64,000 nt of DNA, taken from assembly GCA_946894095.1 (NCBI GenBank), contig OX335655.1:2046001-2110000 (forward strand), in the 5' to 3' direction. This document shows, piece after piece, positions 34,701-46,469 of this stretch. The first letter of the stretch is position 1. Every line of letters begins with the position of its first letter. The position numbers were made by a program, and so were the translations under genes. A model generated the notes under the pieces. That model was given only the letters and a program-made list of their open reading frames with translations. It had not been told where the DNA came from and did no database searches. The DNA comes from Incurvaria masculella (lineage: Eukaryota; Arthropoda; Insecta; Lepidoptera; Incurvariidae).

Positions 34701-36655
34701 GGCATTATTTTTTGTATTGTTTTATTGTTTATTCATAATCTATAGACAGTACACTGCACTCGGATTTGTCATATTTTAGCATTGGCCAGTTCAGCAAAAC
34801 AAAACACAGCGAAGAAGAACTGGAAAGAAACTCCGCTGTTTTTTTTTCAACGTCCACTTAGTCTAAGTTTACAAAAGTGTTTGTCAATTATTTTAACAAA
34901 AACATAGGTAAAACACGTTTGAAAAATGTTACGGCTTTTCACGCGGCAGGTAGAGATATTCTCCGACGTTTCGAGCTAATCATTCAGCCCGTTGTCAAGG
35001 AGGCATCCGCCGCGCTCGTGCGCAGCAGACGACTGAGGTGACCGCTAGGCTCGCCGTGGGCGTAAATCGTAGCTGTGAGTGGGGGCGGAAGCGGAAATGT
35101 GTCTGGCTGCGGTCCGAACTTCAGACGACAGGCAATATGAGCTGACAATATCGTCGCCGATATTAACGTCTCGTTGGCCCCTTCTAAGTGGCTGAAGCAC
35201 GGGATTCCACATTGCAGAGAGCTTAAATGAGTCTTCTCGATTGAAGTTGCTGTGCTTCTTAATCTCGATAGCTTCTCGGACCAATCTTGGTATAGTTCGT
35301 TTTTCGGCGGCGATTATACCAACCTGATCGAAACGTATCCAGTGATTTGGTCCTGATTCGCTATGCTCACACAAAGCTGACTTCGCGGAGTCCTTCTTTT
35401 TTACTGCTCGAATGTGTTCCGTTACCCGTGTCGCAACACTTCGCTTTGTTTGCCCAATATAATATTTCCCACAGAAACATGGAATTTTGTAGACGCCAGG
35501 AGACTGCAAGGGGAGCTGATCTTTCACTGAGCGTAAAACTTGTGAGACAAGTATTCTCGATAGCTTCTCGGACCAATACCAAGATTGGTCCGAGAAGCTA
35601 TCGAGATTAAGAAGCACAGCAACTTCAATCGAGAAGACTCATTTAAGCTCTCTGCAATGAGGAACCCCGTGCTTCAGCCACTTAGAAGGGGCCAACGAGA
35701 CGATAATATCGGCGACAATATTGTCAGCTCATATTGCCTGTCGTCTGAAGTACGTACCACAGCCAGACACATTTCCGCTTCCGCCCCCACTCACAGCTAC
35801 GATTTACGCCCACGGCGAGCCTAGCGGTCACCTCAGTCGTCTGCTGCGCACGAGCGCGGCGGATGCCTCCTTGACAACGGGCTGAATGATTAGCTCGCAA
35901 CGTCGGAGAATATCTCTACCTGCCGCGTGAAAAGCCGTAACATTTTTCAAACATGTCTAACGACCGCGGTAACCTCAAAAGTATCATAGGTAAAACACTA
36001 AATTCACATGAATACACAAAATTTACAATCCATGCCGTATGCAACAGTTCATGACAAATATAATTTTATTTGCAAAGACAATCCCCTCCAACTGATATGT
36101 TGCCAATTGGAGCAGGCCAGTCCCCACAAGCAGCACCCGTTCACGAGCATCACGCCGTGCACAGCCATTACCTCTTTCAACCATATTTTAGGGAAAGATA
36201 TAACCCGAGCTAAGCGTCACCGTAAGCAAGGACCTTTAAGCGATGCACTGCTCCAATTGGCTTCATTAAAACAATTCTACTTTAGTCGCTGCCAACTATG
36301 TCAGTCCACATAAAAAAAACTATGACATGGACCCTGTATTATTAACTCTGACCACAGATTAAGTGACTCTGACTGAGAGTCTAAGGCATGATCCGAAATA
36401 TTGTTAATTTGCCATCTCACCGCTCTTAGAATATAATGATTATTCACAAGCCACAGCGCGCTCAACGATGATCTGGAGCCCCTGGCGTCTAAAGTGCACC
36501 AATTATTCACAGGCGCCGATTCGAAAAAAATCAAGTCGAAATGGGTGCTCCCGCCGCTGCCACCACTGCCGCCGCCGCCCCCTCTTGGGCCGCTGGCAGC
36601 GCCGGAAGAGCGACAACGCGTCGCGAGCGTGTGCGTGCTTGCTTTTTCGAATTAA
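31708..36655 (+). CDS. Candidate unrecognised gene, three exons (5' incomplete)
   Basis: Three GC-rich open segments join in phase: 31708-31971 (acceptor TTTCTTTATTGAACCAG, donor GTACGT, phase 0), 32673-32877 (acceptor CGGTCTAG, donor GTTAGT, phase 1) and 36513-36655 (acceptor TTATTCACAG, stop TAA). They give at least 203 residues. Segment 1 reads DIFRFFYGTLRVNKNKPKIL, then a beta-like stretch and a Pro-rich end; segment 2 includes GVLEVCRSETEVWCGGRG; segment 3 is ADSKKIKSKWVLPPLPPLPP followed by more Pro. Coding is suggested by GC3 bias like that of SRP68 and by phase agreement, not by homology: I do not recognise the family. Introns hold a LINE relic, a TA-flanked MITE and the Penelope-like fragment. 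No start exon was found; any one segment could be a chance frame. Confidence 0.33.
32158..32410 (+). pseudogene. Non-LTR retrotransposon ORF C-terminal fragment
   Basis: The frame reads AGAAAERAAAIKHHKYRCVA, then FELLAFDVETLGSWSPEAIT and SGDPRSGAHFVRRISL before a stop. This matches the conserved end of lepidopteran non-LTR ORF2 proteins, where a K-x-x-KY segment is followed by P-x-x-VET-x-G-x-W and SG(D/E)PRS-x-x-FL-x-QRIS-x-A. A short dead remnant. Confidence 0.65.
33854..34221. repeat. MITE with TA flanks, CACTGAGAAAAAA ends
   Basis: The left end CACTGAGAAAAAAGTAGGCC and the right end (inverted) CACTGAGAAAAAAATATTGT are flanked by TA on both sides, which fits a Tc1/mariner-type target. The interior has many TTGTTA/TAACAA units and no reading frame. 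Confidence 0.65.
34420..34690. repeat. Imperfect palindromic repeat
   Basis: GAGGAAGGAAGGATGGGAGC near 34430 faces TACCGTCCTTCCTTGCTCGC near 34665 in inverted order; the interior has further GAATTCG-centred pairs. Old MITE-like element. It is followed at 34725-34845 by a repeat shared with 10785-10920 (ATAGACAGTA, CACTCGGATTTGTCATATTT, GCCAGTTCAGC). Confidence 0.45.
34914..35955. mobile_element. Penelope-like element fragment in inverted-repeat form
   Basis: Left arm 34914-35293 and right arm 35577-35955 are close inverted repeats of about 380 bp; the centre 35556-35604 is itself a palindrome around GGACCAATACCAAGATTGGTCC. The minus strand (35617 down to 35045) encodes a GIY-YIG domain: GVYKIPCFCGKYYIGQTKRS, an arginine about 8 residues on, TEHIRAVKK, then a C-terminal tail ending YDLRPRRA. 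A GIY-YIG endonuclease at the C-terminal end is typical of Penelope-like retroelements. The right arm repeats only the C-terminal third on the plus strand (35585-35824). No reverse-transcriptase part is present, so it cannot move by itself. Confidence 0.75.
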
Positions 36656-36784
36656 CCAAGTAGAGCTTCCACCTATTAAGTTCAGGAACCGGGATTTACA
36701 TCTTTTTAACACGTTCCCAACCATGAAGGCATATACAAACCCAGTTAGTGAGCTTACTTCTTTGCGATCGGAGCAAGAATAAAA

Positions 36785-37188
36785 GTGTGTGCATTTGGTC
36801 ATAGCCTGGAGGAAGCGAAGTTGCAAAGCGAGAAATGTCCGCTGTCGCCTGCAGCCCCGCCTGGAGCACCTTCGTCGCCGCGGCCGACGACTTTTTCACC
36901 ATCGCCGGCTGCTCCCACATCACCTCTGCCGAGTCGGCTTTCATCGCCGCCTGCGCCTCTATCACTGCACTCGACACGGCGATCATCGCAGGCTGGGCCC
37001 TTGTCACCGCCGTCACGGCCTTCATCGCCGACTGCGCTCCCGTCACCGCAGACGCGGCCTTCACCGCAGGGCGTACTGTTTTCTTCACCGCCGAGCGCGC
37101 CGACGCCACCACCACTGCCCTCGTCGCCGGCTGCGCGGTGGGTACAATCATCTTCTTTCTAATTGAAGCTTCTACTCTTGCTTTTTAA
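36785..37188. other. GC-rich Ala/Val repeat segment, open in several frames
   Basis: A GC-rich block with degenerate units of about 45-54 bp is open on the plus strand in three frames and on the minus strand in one. The minus frame (37151 down to 36696) reads an Ala/Val/Gln/Met/Lys repeat (GAQSAMKAVTAV, RAQPAMIAVSSAV, EAQAAMKADSAEV), 151 aa. The plus frame at 36835-37188 reads Ala/Thr/Phe units with a hydrophobic end. Another plus frame is Ser-Pro rich and ends at a donor-like GTGGGT. I favour minus or an exon of an unknown gene, but the coding strand is undecided. Confidence 0.3.
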
Positions 37189-39373
37189 GCTCGGGAGCAT
37201 ACTTACTAGTATCTACTTTAATTAAAAAAATCCTTGGGTGAAAATATTTTGTTTTGGCGAACCTATACGCGAGAAGAGTTCGTTCTGGCCTTAAATTGAA
37301 ACTGAATAACTGCAAGACTGACATAGCGCTTGTCGTTACCTGTCGAGAGACTTTTCACAAGATGGAAACATTATTTTACAAGGGCAGTGGCAAACGTATA
37401 TAATTGTAATGTTTTGATATTGTTTTCTTATGTGGTCGTATTTATGTCATTAAATCATTAAGTTTGTCCTTGTATAGAAATATAAACGACACTTGTGATT
37501 ATATTCTTTGCAAGAGGAATTACAGAACGAAAAAATTTAATGTGCACTGTTGTTCGCAATTTTCACATAATAGACTTAAAGTGTGGCAAAAAAAGGGGCG
37601 AAAAATGTGCGCAAGTACGGAGCAACTTTTTTTAAGTTGCGCATCCTGAATTAATTTGGTGGTGCCTGATTTCCTGAAATATGGTAGAAAACCTTTCAAA
37701 ACATTATACGTTGGCTAGAGTTGGGCTGATTGAAAGTCATTGGGTTAAAATGTGTTCCAATCCCTTTCACCTCAACCTTTTTCAGATTGCAGAAGATTTT
37801 TACGGAAATGTTTATCCATCCAATGTTGGCCATCGAACGGTATAAAAAGTGTAATGGCTACAAAAAGAAAACCAATGTACCTGAATTTATGAAAAAATAT
37901 TCGACTGCAACATCTATATCCACATTAAAGATTTAGAGTAGTGCCTCAAAATCCTTTACTTTTTGGGTGATATTAACTTAGAAAGAAAGAAACCTAGTAT
38001 TTGCGGGACTGGACACGTTAACTATCATGCGGGTATGTTTCCTGAAAGAAAGGGGATAGTCATTTGATTTAAGTATCCTGTGTATCTTTAAAATCCTATT
38101 AGAGTCCGTGCGGAAAGAGAACCGTCGTCGATTTGAGGGCGTACATGTGCACATTTACCGTATTTGTCCTGTTGACAACACTGGCACGTCATTATAGTAG
38201 ACCGACAAAGAAACAACACGACAAACAAAGCTGTCTCAAAACGAAATGAAGTTTGACATTTGACAGGTGGCTGGGTTGGGTTGCCATGTAAAAATCTTAA
38301 TGTTAGTTCCATTGTATGCCACGCCGGTTCACTATCCGCACGGACTCTACACAATAGCAAAAGAACAGCAATGAAATAAGTTTAGGACTTTAAGGGTTAC
38401 TTGTTTTTATAAGGACAGATTTGCTTGTAGTTCGAACTAATTGACTGTCCATGCATCCAAATAAGTGATTTCCAGGGAGAGATGGAGTCGGAAATACCAC
38501 CCGACGGTGTCCCATCCCTTATCACCAGCTCCCGACGATTGGCCGGTTGAACCGGGAAGCGTAAACGGAAATGCAACGTTACAGTCTTCATACTCTGACA
38601 CAGGTAGATGCACCTTATTGTAAAGTGATAAAAATACGCGGAAGTTGAGTGACACGGGGAGTTATAAGCGTAGATATGGATGATCGCACACGGTGAATGG
38701 CATGGCATAGGTAGTCATTAGTGCAAAAAATACATAACGTTCCAGTCTTCATACTCTGACACAGGTGGCAATTTAAATGCACCTATTTGTAAAACGATAA
38801 CCGTACGCGGAAGTTGAGTGACACGGAGAGTTATAAGCGCAGATATTGATGATTGCATACGGTGAATGTCATGGCATAGGTAGTCATTAGTGTAAAAATA
38901 CATTAATTATTGTTTTTGTGGATTTATGGCAAGGGTATTACTACAGTAGTACAGCAGTACGCACGAAATAGTGTAGATCGTTATTTGGTTTCCATTTTTT
39001 AGGAACAAGCGATTGATACACGAAAGAGCGAGTACGAACTAAGTCAGAGGAATGAAGGGCAGCGATTCTCGAATCTCCAGGGAAATGCTCTTACACATTT
39101 TATTAGTTCATAAATAATCAGTGAAAAGAACCTTAAGTATGGTTCGCTAATAATCGGCAGTGCGAGCACCCAATGAGTTGCAACCATTTTGAGAGGAGTA
39201 TTTTAACTCAAACTGCGTTTTTACAGCTCATAATGTATTAAACTGACAGATAAAATCGCGGTAGCAATCGTAGAAGCACGCTGCAATTTTTTAGTGCTCG
39301 CCCGTTTACATGGAATATAGTAATTTAAAATGAAACATTACAATTTTGACATTACTATAAAATTGCTTTTCAG
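37189..39373. other. Upstream region of the large repeat ORF
   Basis: AT-rich, no coding frame assigned. It must contain the promoter, the 5' UTR and probably an upstream exon of the 1841-codon gene, because that gene opens with a splice acceptor. It includes the tandem duplication at 38575-38905. Confidence 0.45.
38575..38905. repeat. Tandem duplication, period about 165 bp
   Basis: The unit from CAGTCTTCATACTCTGACAC AGGT through ACGCGGAAGTTGAGTGACAC, AGTTATAAGCG and GGCATAGGTAGTCATTAGTG occurs twice, the second from about 38740. The copies differ by single bases and a small insertion (GGCAATTTAA), so the duplication is older than the exact one at 2877-5806. Confidence 0.8.
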
Positions 39374-42300
39374 AAGCCATATCCATGCAGTCGAGTGGAG
39401 TTCTGAGCTGCCTCGACGACTCCACATGGCGGATCGATGCTGAGGAGCCGCCGTCATTTGTCGAGAGCGAGGGTGCACCCGCCTCACCGCAGCAGCAACA
39501 CCGCACTCGGCTGGAGGAGTGGCTCTCGCCGCCGCCGCTGACAGAGCTCGATGCAGGACAGTTTGACGCCACGAATGCGAGCATGCCTTTTTTGGATCAA
39601 TATTCATCGTTGGGAATATCGCAAAACCATCTCATTGAAGACGTGACACCGCACGAATTAGACCTCTCGTCGATCAGTGTGTTTACTCCTAAGCCTTCAG
39701 ACGTCACTGATGTGCATGAGCAACTAGAACGAGCTCGTGAAACCTGGCGGCGCCTTACAGATACTATTATATCCGACGATGAATCTGATGCGACAACGAA
39801 AGGAAACGACTTTTATCTGAACCGGCCTAATGGTGGAATTAGTGTTGAATCCACCCCCTTCGTAGAAGCGAGAACACCGTCGCCGAAGGAACCGCTGGTC
39901 CATCCTACTTCCGCGGAGCTCGATCTACTCTCGCCCTTAGAGTTTGCAACGCAAGGTGAAGAGCTACACGACTATCTGGCTTCTGCTCTGACAGACGTCC
40001 ATAAGTTAACTCGACCTCTGGTACCGCCGCCCGCGTCACCAAGTCTATCTTTTGAGTTTCCCCGTTTGGTTTTGGATGCACCTGAAAGAATTCAAACGCT
40101 CGTTCCACCCCCATTCGTTCCATTTGAGGATATTTTCGCAGAAACGTTTCAGTTAAATGATTATCACAATGAAGTTACAACGGAATGTGAGCGGAATGGG
40201 CTAATAAACACTCTGGATACTTCGATGTCCCTGCAAGATTCCGGTTCACGCCCATTAGAAAAAGATCTCGTAGCCTTACATGGTTATAAAATGCCTGCTG
40301 TCGAAGGTTTCGATGGTTCGGTTGAAAGATTTAAAATAAATCAAGCTCTAAGAGATCAATTTATTCCAAAGTCATCTGAATCTCTTGACAGACATACGGT
40401 TCGTCACGTCACATTCGATGGCCGTGATTTGCCTCATAGTTCTCCAAAACATCCAGATGAATCATTACTGTGGAACGAATCCATACCGTCGTATTTAAGC
40501 ACATCTGGATCAGCCGATCTCTCACGGTTACTGGTCGACCAGCAACAGTCACCAGAAAAAACATTCTTCGATGAATCCACCCTATTTTTAGAAAACCAAA
40601 GTAACGAATTGAATGAAACTGCAGAACATCCATGGGGGTATCGTAGCGCAAGACAGAAAATGTCGACTTCTCCTATACAATTGAATGAATATTCACAACT
40701 GTCACCAAATGTACGTGCTCGCTTTCCAACACCTCAGAGTAATGACCCTATGTTACTTGAAGAATCATGTCCATTTGACGAAAGTAGTTTCACATTAGCA
40801 AACTACTGGAATCAGTTTCATGATCAATCTTTGACTCAGAATGTAGACTTGATTGAAAGACCGAATTTAATTGATTCATTTAATGAAAACTTATCACCGA
40901 GACTCCTCCCATTGATTACCAATGGGCCATTCGGTGGAAATTTGCTGTCAGATATTAGTGTTAGCCTGGTGGACTATATCATCCAGGGTGACGAACCACA
41001 TAAGCACAGTCCAAGGGAGAAAAATACGGAGTATATTGCAAATTTCGATTCAATATCTGCATTCCACTCACCAACAGAAAAAGGACTCGATTCAGTCACA
41101 CCAACTACTTTTGCTGACTTGTCATCACAAATGGCTAGTTCGTTGCCGCAAATAAATTCGTCAAGAGGTGCAGCGCCTTATTTTGTCACTCCTCCTACTT
41201 TTGCCGAGCCCTCGTCGATGGCTTCGAAAACGCAAAATTTCCACTCCCAAGGACTCAACTCAATCACACATATTGCTAATGCTGATGCTTCATCAATGGT
41301 AACTGAGCCGCACAGACAACCTCATAGCGGAACCAATTTTGTCTCTCCGCCTAATTTCGCTGACCATTTTTCAATGGATTCGACACAACAGCAGTACCAA
41401 TCTCCATCAGGCCAAGAACTAGACTCAATCACCCCACTTAATTTTGCTGATATCTCAGGAACCGTAGCTTCACCACAGCGGCAATCTTACTCATCGAGAA
41501 GGAGAGGACTTAACTCAGTGACTCCGCCTACGTTTGCAAACATATCATCGGTGGCTTCGACAACACAACGACTCTACACGCCATCGGGCCGAGAACTTGA
41601 CTCTGTTAGTCTGATACATTTATCCGATGTAACACCAATGGTCACAACGCCACCGCAACAAGTATACTCACCAAGAGGAAAAGGAATCATGTCGGTCTCT
41701 CCACCTAATTTCGTTGACAGTTTATCAATGGCATCGACACCGCAGCAGTTTCAATATTCAGGGCAAGGACTAGACTCGATTACCCCACTTTATTTAGATG
41801 ATATGTCATCTATAATGGCAACGCCATCACAGCGAATATTATCGCCAAGGAGAACACTCGACTCCGTCACTATTCCTACGTTCCTGGACGTCTCATCGAT
41901 AGGCTCGACACAGCATCCACGACATTCGCCAAGAGGGCAAACAGCTGATTCAATTACCCCACTAAATATTTCCGATATCTCATCTGCAGTGGTTACGCCA
42001 CAGCGACAGATATTCTCACTCAGAGGTACAGGACCTAATTCAGTTATTTCTTCTTTCGCCCAAGCCGCATCGATTGCTTCAACGCCAAAAACATTTCTTT
42101 CGCAACCAGGGCGAGGACCCGACTTCGTGACACCAACATCTTTTCCCGATATCTCATCAATGGTCAATCACGAGCCTCAACAACAACTATACCCACCGAG
42201 AAGAAGAGAAATTAACGTGGCCTCTCCGCCTAATATAGTTGCTGTCTCACCGATGGTTTCGACACAACAGCAGATTCACTTGCCACCGGAGCAAAGACTT

Positions 42301-44910
42301 GACACTATGAAACCACTTAATTTAACTAGCATGTCACCTAAAGTGGCTACACCACACCAAGGAATATACTCGCCGAGAAGAGCCACCGACAATTCGCCTA
42401 CGTTCCTGGATATCTCGTCGACAGCCTTGTCACCACAACAAAAATATTCTCCGAAGAGGCAACCACTTAAATCAATCACCCCAACAAATTTAGCCGATTT
42501 GTCAGCCACGGTGGGGTTGCCACAGCGGCGTTTATACTCACCGAGAAGGAGGGTACTCGATTCAGTAACTCCGCCAACATTTGTTGATGTATCGTCAGTG
42601 GCTTCGACAATACAACAACTCCACACACCATCAGGCGGAAAACTTGACTCGGTTAACCAGATTAATTTAGCCGATGTATCATCATTAGTTACCACACCGC
42701 AACAATTATATTCCCCAAGAAGTAGAGAACTAAACTCGGTCTCTCCGCCCAATTTCGCTGACATTTCATCAATGGTTTCAACACCACAGCAACTCCAATC
42801 TTTATCAGGCCTGGGAATAGAATCGCTAAACCCAATTAATTTAGCTGATATGTCATCTTTAGAGGCTACACAACCACAGAACCCACTCTCGCGGAGAAGA
42901 GGTCTAGACTCCATAACTTCTCCTAGATTTGTCAATGCTTCCTCATCGACAATGGCATTGCAGAATATCTATTCAGAAAAACGTTGGCATGGGCATCATT
43001 CGGTCGCCCAACCAACGTTGGCTGGCAATGCATTCTGGCCATCACGGCCAGACACTCGCTTGATAGCGTCCACGCCACTCTATAGACTGTCCCCAGTTGA
43101 CGAGATTATTGAGCCCGCTATGAGTCCGTTATCACGGCGCTCACAGGGTGGAATGAGTGATAAAAAATCAACGCAACAATTTTATAGCACTGATACTTCT
43201 TATGACACCGGTTGGCCTAGTTATAGTGAAAGTTATGACCTGGATTCAGTTGAATTGTCACTCTTACCTGACTCCGCTCTCGAGGACTTGTACCAGTTTG
43301 TTGAAATAAAACGTTCACCAGTACATATTTATCGCCCAAGACCACATTCCGTCATATCACACACGTACAGTGAGGAGGCAACACCTATGCAAAATACGTC
43401 ACTAAATGTTCGATCAGAAATTGCACGTCGGTCAATAGACGCCAAGCGTGCGTTAAGAGAGCAAGAATGTGAGGGCGGTGAATGCTCAATTGGGTCCCCA
43501 CGGGGCCTTGATTCTATTAGCCGGGTCACTTTTGCTGATGAAGCCTCGGTGGACTCGACACCGCATCAATATCATTCACAGACTGGGCCAGAACTTGACA
43601 GCATCCCTCGAATTTCTATGAGCGACATGACATCATCCATGGCTCAGACACCTTTCCGGCTGTACACACCAAGAGCAGAATTCGACTCAGGTACTCCATC
43701 TAGATTCAAGAACATTTCAACATCACCCGGGATCAATCCAGGATTCGATTCATCGAAACAATGGCGAGAAATTGACACTGTAACACCACCCACTTTCGTT
43801 GATAATTCATCTTCTATGACTGAGACTCCGTGGAGCCCCCGTGACACAAGATTTGACTTTAATTCTATAGAACCATCACTCTTACCTGACTCCGGTCTTG
43901 AGGACCTGTATGAATTTGTGGATACACGGCGTTCACCATCACGTATTCAAAGATCGTCTACTCCTCGATTAGATTACAGCGAAGATATAACTTATGCTGT
44001 ACCACGTTATGAAGCAGGATACGGCCTGAATTCTATAGAACCATCGTACCTACCTGACTGCGCTCTTGAGGGCCTGTATGAATTTATGGATACGCAGCGT
44101 CCACCAATGGGTATTCCACGATCGTCAACTCATCGATTCGATTACCGCGAGGATATCTCTTATGGCGCAGAGGGGCCACATCATGAAGCACGCTACGCCG
44201 CGAATTCTATAGAACCATTGCTGTTACCTGGCCCTGACCTCAGAGATATATATCAATTTGTAGACATGAGACAGTTTCCGCCGCATCTATTGCACTCTCA
44301 GTCACCTTCGCAAGATAACAGTCACCGTGAGCAATCAGATGACAATTTTGTCCAAATCGCATCACCGACACTCGGAATTAGTTCAAAAATAATTCACAAT
44401 AGGTCGAATAGTATTAGAAATGAATTAGATAAGCAGCTTATGGAAGCAGATCGAGCATCTACCCCTCAAGTATGTGGGGAGCGCGGCACTTGCTCGCCTC
44501 ACCTGGATTCTCTTAGCCATATCACATTCGCCGATAACTCGTCGACAGCTTCGACACCACGGAAACATTACACACCGCGTGGACAGGGAATTGACAGCAT
44601 CACTGGACTTTCTTTAGGCGACGTCTCCTCATTTTCGACCCAAACGCCGGTGCGGTTATTTACACCGAGGGGAGGACTCGACTCCGTCTCTCCGCCTAGA
44701 TTCGCCGACTCGTCGTCATCGACGATGGGATCCCCACGGAGAGACGGTTCTTCGAGACGTTGGCGACAACTCGACGCCGTCTCTCCTCCCTCATTCACTT
44801 ATGAATCCTCATTTTTCTCTGAGACCCCGCGGAATCTCGAAACACCACCACAGCCGCCGTTCGCTTCTCCCAGCCGTACTCGCTCACGGCGTCCACCACC
44901 TCAAGCATGA
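39374..44910 (+). CDS. Large Ser/Thr-Pro repeat protein, unrecognised (1841 aa)
   Basis: One open exon: the acceptor TTGCTTTTCAG ends at 39373, ATG is at 39385, TGA at 44908-44910. An upstream exon (UTR or extra coding) is likely. Residues 1-560 are low-complexity with scattered motifs. About 567-1190 hold some 20 degenerate repeats of roughly 31 residues, two alternating kinds: LDSITPLNFADISS and LNSVTPPTFADVSS followed by a TPQQ-x-YSPR linker. A second class (NSIEPSLLPDSGLEDLYEFV DT) occurs four times between 1285 and 1610. A C-terminal block (near 1370 and again near 1705) starts with a Cys pair, then LDSxSxxTFAD, STP, TPR units. The many SP/TP sites suggest a phosphorylated, mostly disordered scaffold; no transmembrane segment or enzyme fold is visible. 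No family is recognised. The open frame over 5.5 kb in AT-balanced codons argues strongly for selection. Confidence 0.88.
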
Positions 44911-46469
44911 GAATTATATGGTGGTGTCATTGATAAAACATAATCTTTGCAAAACATTGTTATTTTACAAAAAAAAAAAAATGCGAAAACGGTAGATGAC
45001 TGCGTTTTGTCGGTTTATGTTTAGGGCAGGATATTTATAAGGAATATATATAAGAAAAAAATTAAAAAATTGCAAAGCTTTCGGATATTTATTTATTTGG
45101 CAAGGTTCAAATTGATTCGACTTCCTGTGAGATCAAAAGTTTGAGTTTACTTCCGACTACTTCGATCTCTGAAATGTTCCAAATATGCAATAGAAATAAT
45201 AACGAAATAACTTTTTTATACATAAACTTTTCATCGCATTTTTTTTTATATTTTTTAAAAAGCTTGACGCATGAATCATCATTATACCAGAAATAATGCA
45301 ACAAGCTTTGAAGAATTTAAAAAAAATCGTTTTGGGTGCATTTTTACGATTTTGGCCGTGCATTTGGAATTGAGCAGTTTTGTGGCAGTTTTCGGAATGT
45401 GTAATTGTTGGGATAGCTCAGTTTGTCAGATTATCTTGAAAATCTTCAATTGTAGATGTCGCTGTAATTCTAATTAAATGTTGGCAATTATTATATTTCC
45501 TAAAATATTCTAAACTAACTGCGGTACCCGGCTCCGCTCGGGTTAGTGTCGGCTAAATTATTTCATGGATAAAAAGTAGCCCAAATGGCTGGTCCAAAAT
45601 CGTTTCAAACTGGTCCAGGACAATGTATCCATCTACCAAATTTAATCAAGATCGTTTGAGCCGAAATAGCATGATTTAATGAGAAACATCCAATAATTCC
45701 TTTTGTTTGCTTTAAGCTTTGTTGACATTTGATGGCTATTTTGAACCGACTTCAAAAAGGGAGGAGGTTATCAATTCGTCGGAATCTTTTTTTTTTTTTA
45801 TGTATGTTCACCGATTACTCGAAGACCCCTGGACCGATTTGGAAAATTCTTTTTTTGTTCGAAAGGGTATACTTTTTAGTTGGTCCCATTTTTTTTTTAT
45901 CAAAATCGGTTCAGTAGTTTGGTACTTAACTATAACAAACATCGAATTTCTTAACCCCGCGAACCCAGAAATGTGATTTTTTAGTTACAGTAGCTTTCTT
46001 TTCGGGTGAGATTGCTCAGTATGAGAGGTTTTTTCTTACTTCAACTGTTGGGGGTATTCAAGGGGGCAAATTGTACACATTTCTATCTCTAGAGCCGCTG
46101 AACCCAGAAATGTCAGAGTATGTTTTGTTTTAGATGGGAATGCTTAAGAAGAAAATATTTTTGGAAATTATACTATTAGGGGGGTAAAACAGGTCAAAAT
46201 GAACACATTTAGGCGAAAACCACTGATGTTGAGATCTCTGAAACCAATTATCCTCAAAAGTTAAAATTTTCAGTGACTTCTTGTTAAGACGAATAGGCTC
46301 GCTCACAACGGATTTTACAAAATTCAACTGTTAAGGGGGGATAAACGAGGCCGATATGTACACATTTTCACACAACTTAAACTTACGCAAGAAACATACT
46401 ATCCGGAACGATGGAAGGATGAGAAATTCAGAAGCTCAGCGGTTCCGGTCATTCGTTGTTTTGTCTTTT
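44911..46469. other. Intergenic, degenerate repeats
   Basis: Follows the large ORF. ATTAAA near 45060 is the best polyadenylation candidate. From about 45520 to 46000 the text (CCCGGCTCCGCTCGGGTTAG, CACCGATTACTCGAAGACCC, CTGGACCGATTT, AAAATCGGTTCAGTAG) looks like a common lepidopteran interspersed repeat of unknown class. No gene seen. Confidence 0.45.

Noticed and set aside
35585..35824. 79-codon plus frame with the Penelope C-terminal part as a separate gene
   Set aside because: It is the right arm of the inverted-repeat fragment and duplicates the end of the minus-strand frame.
41790..42935. Minus-strand frames of 125 and 219 codons within the large repeat ORF
   Set aside because: Antisense to a 5.5-kb continuous frame; they arise from the repeated codon pattern.
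45719..45976. 85-codon plus frame after the large ORF
   Set aside because: It lies in a common interspersed repeat and has no splice signals or coding bias.
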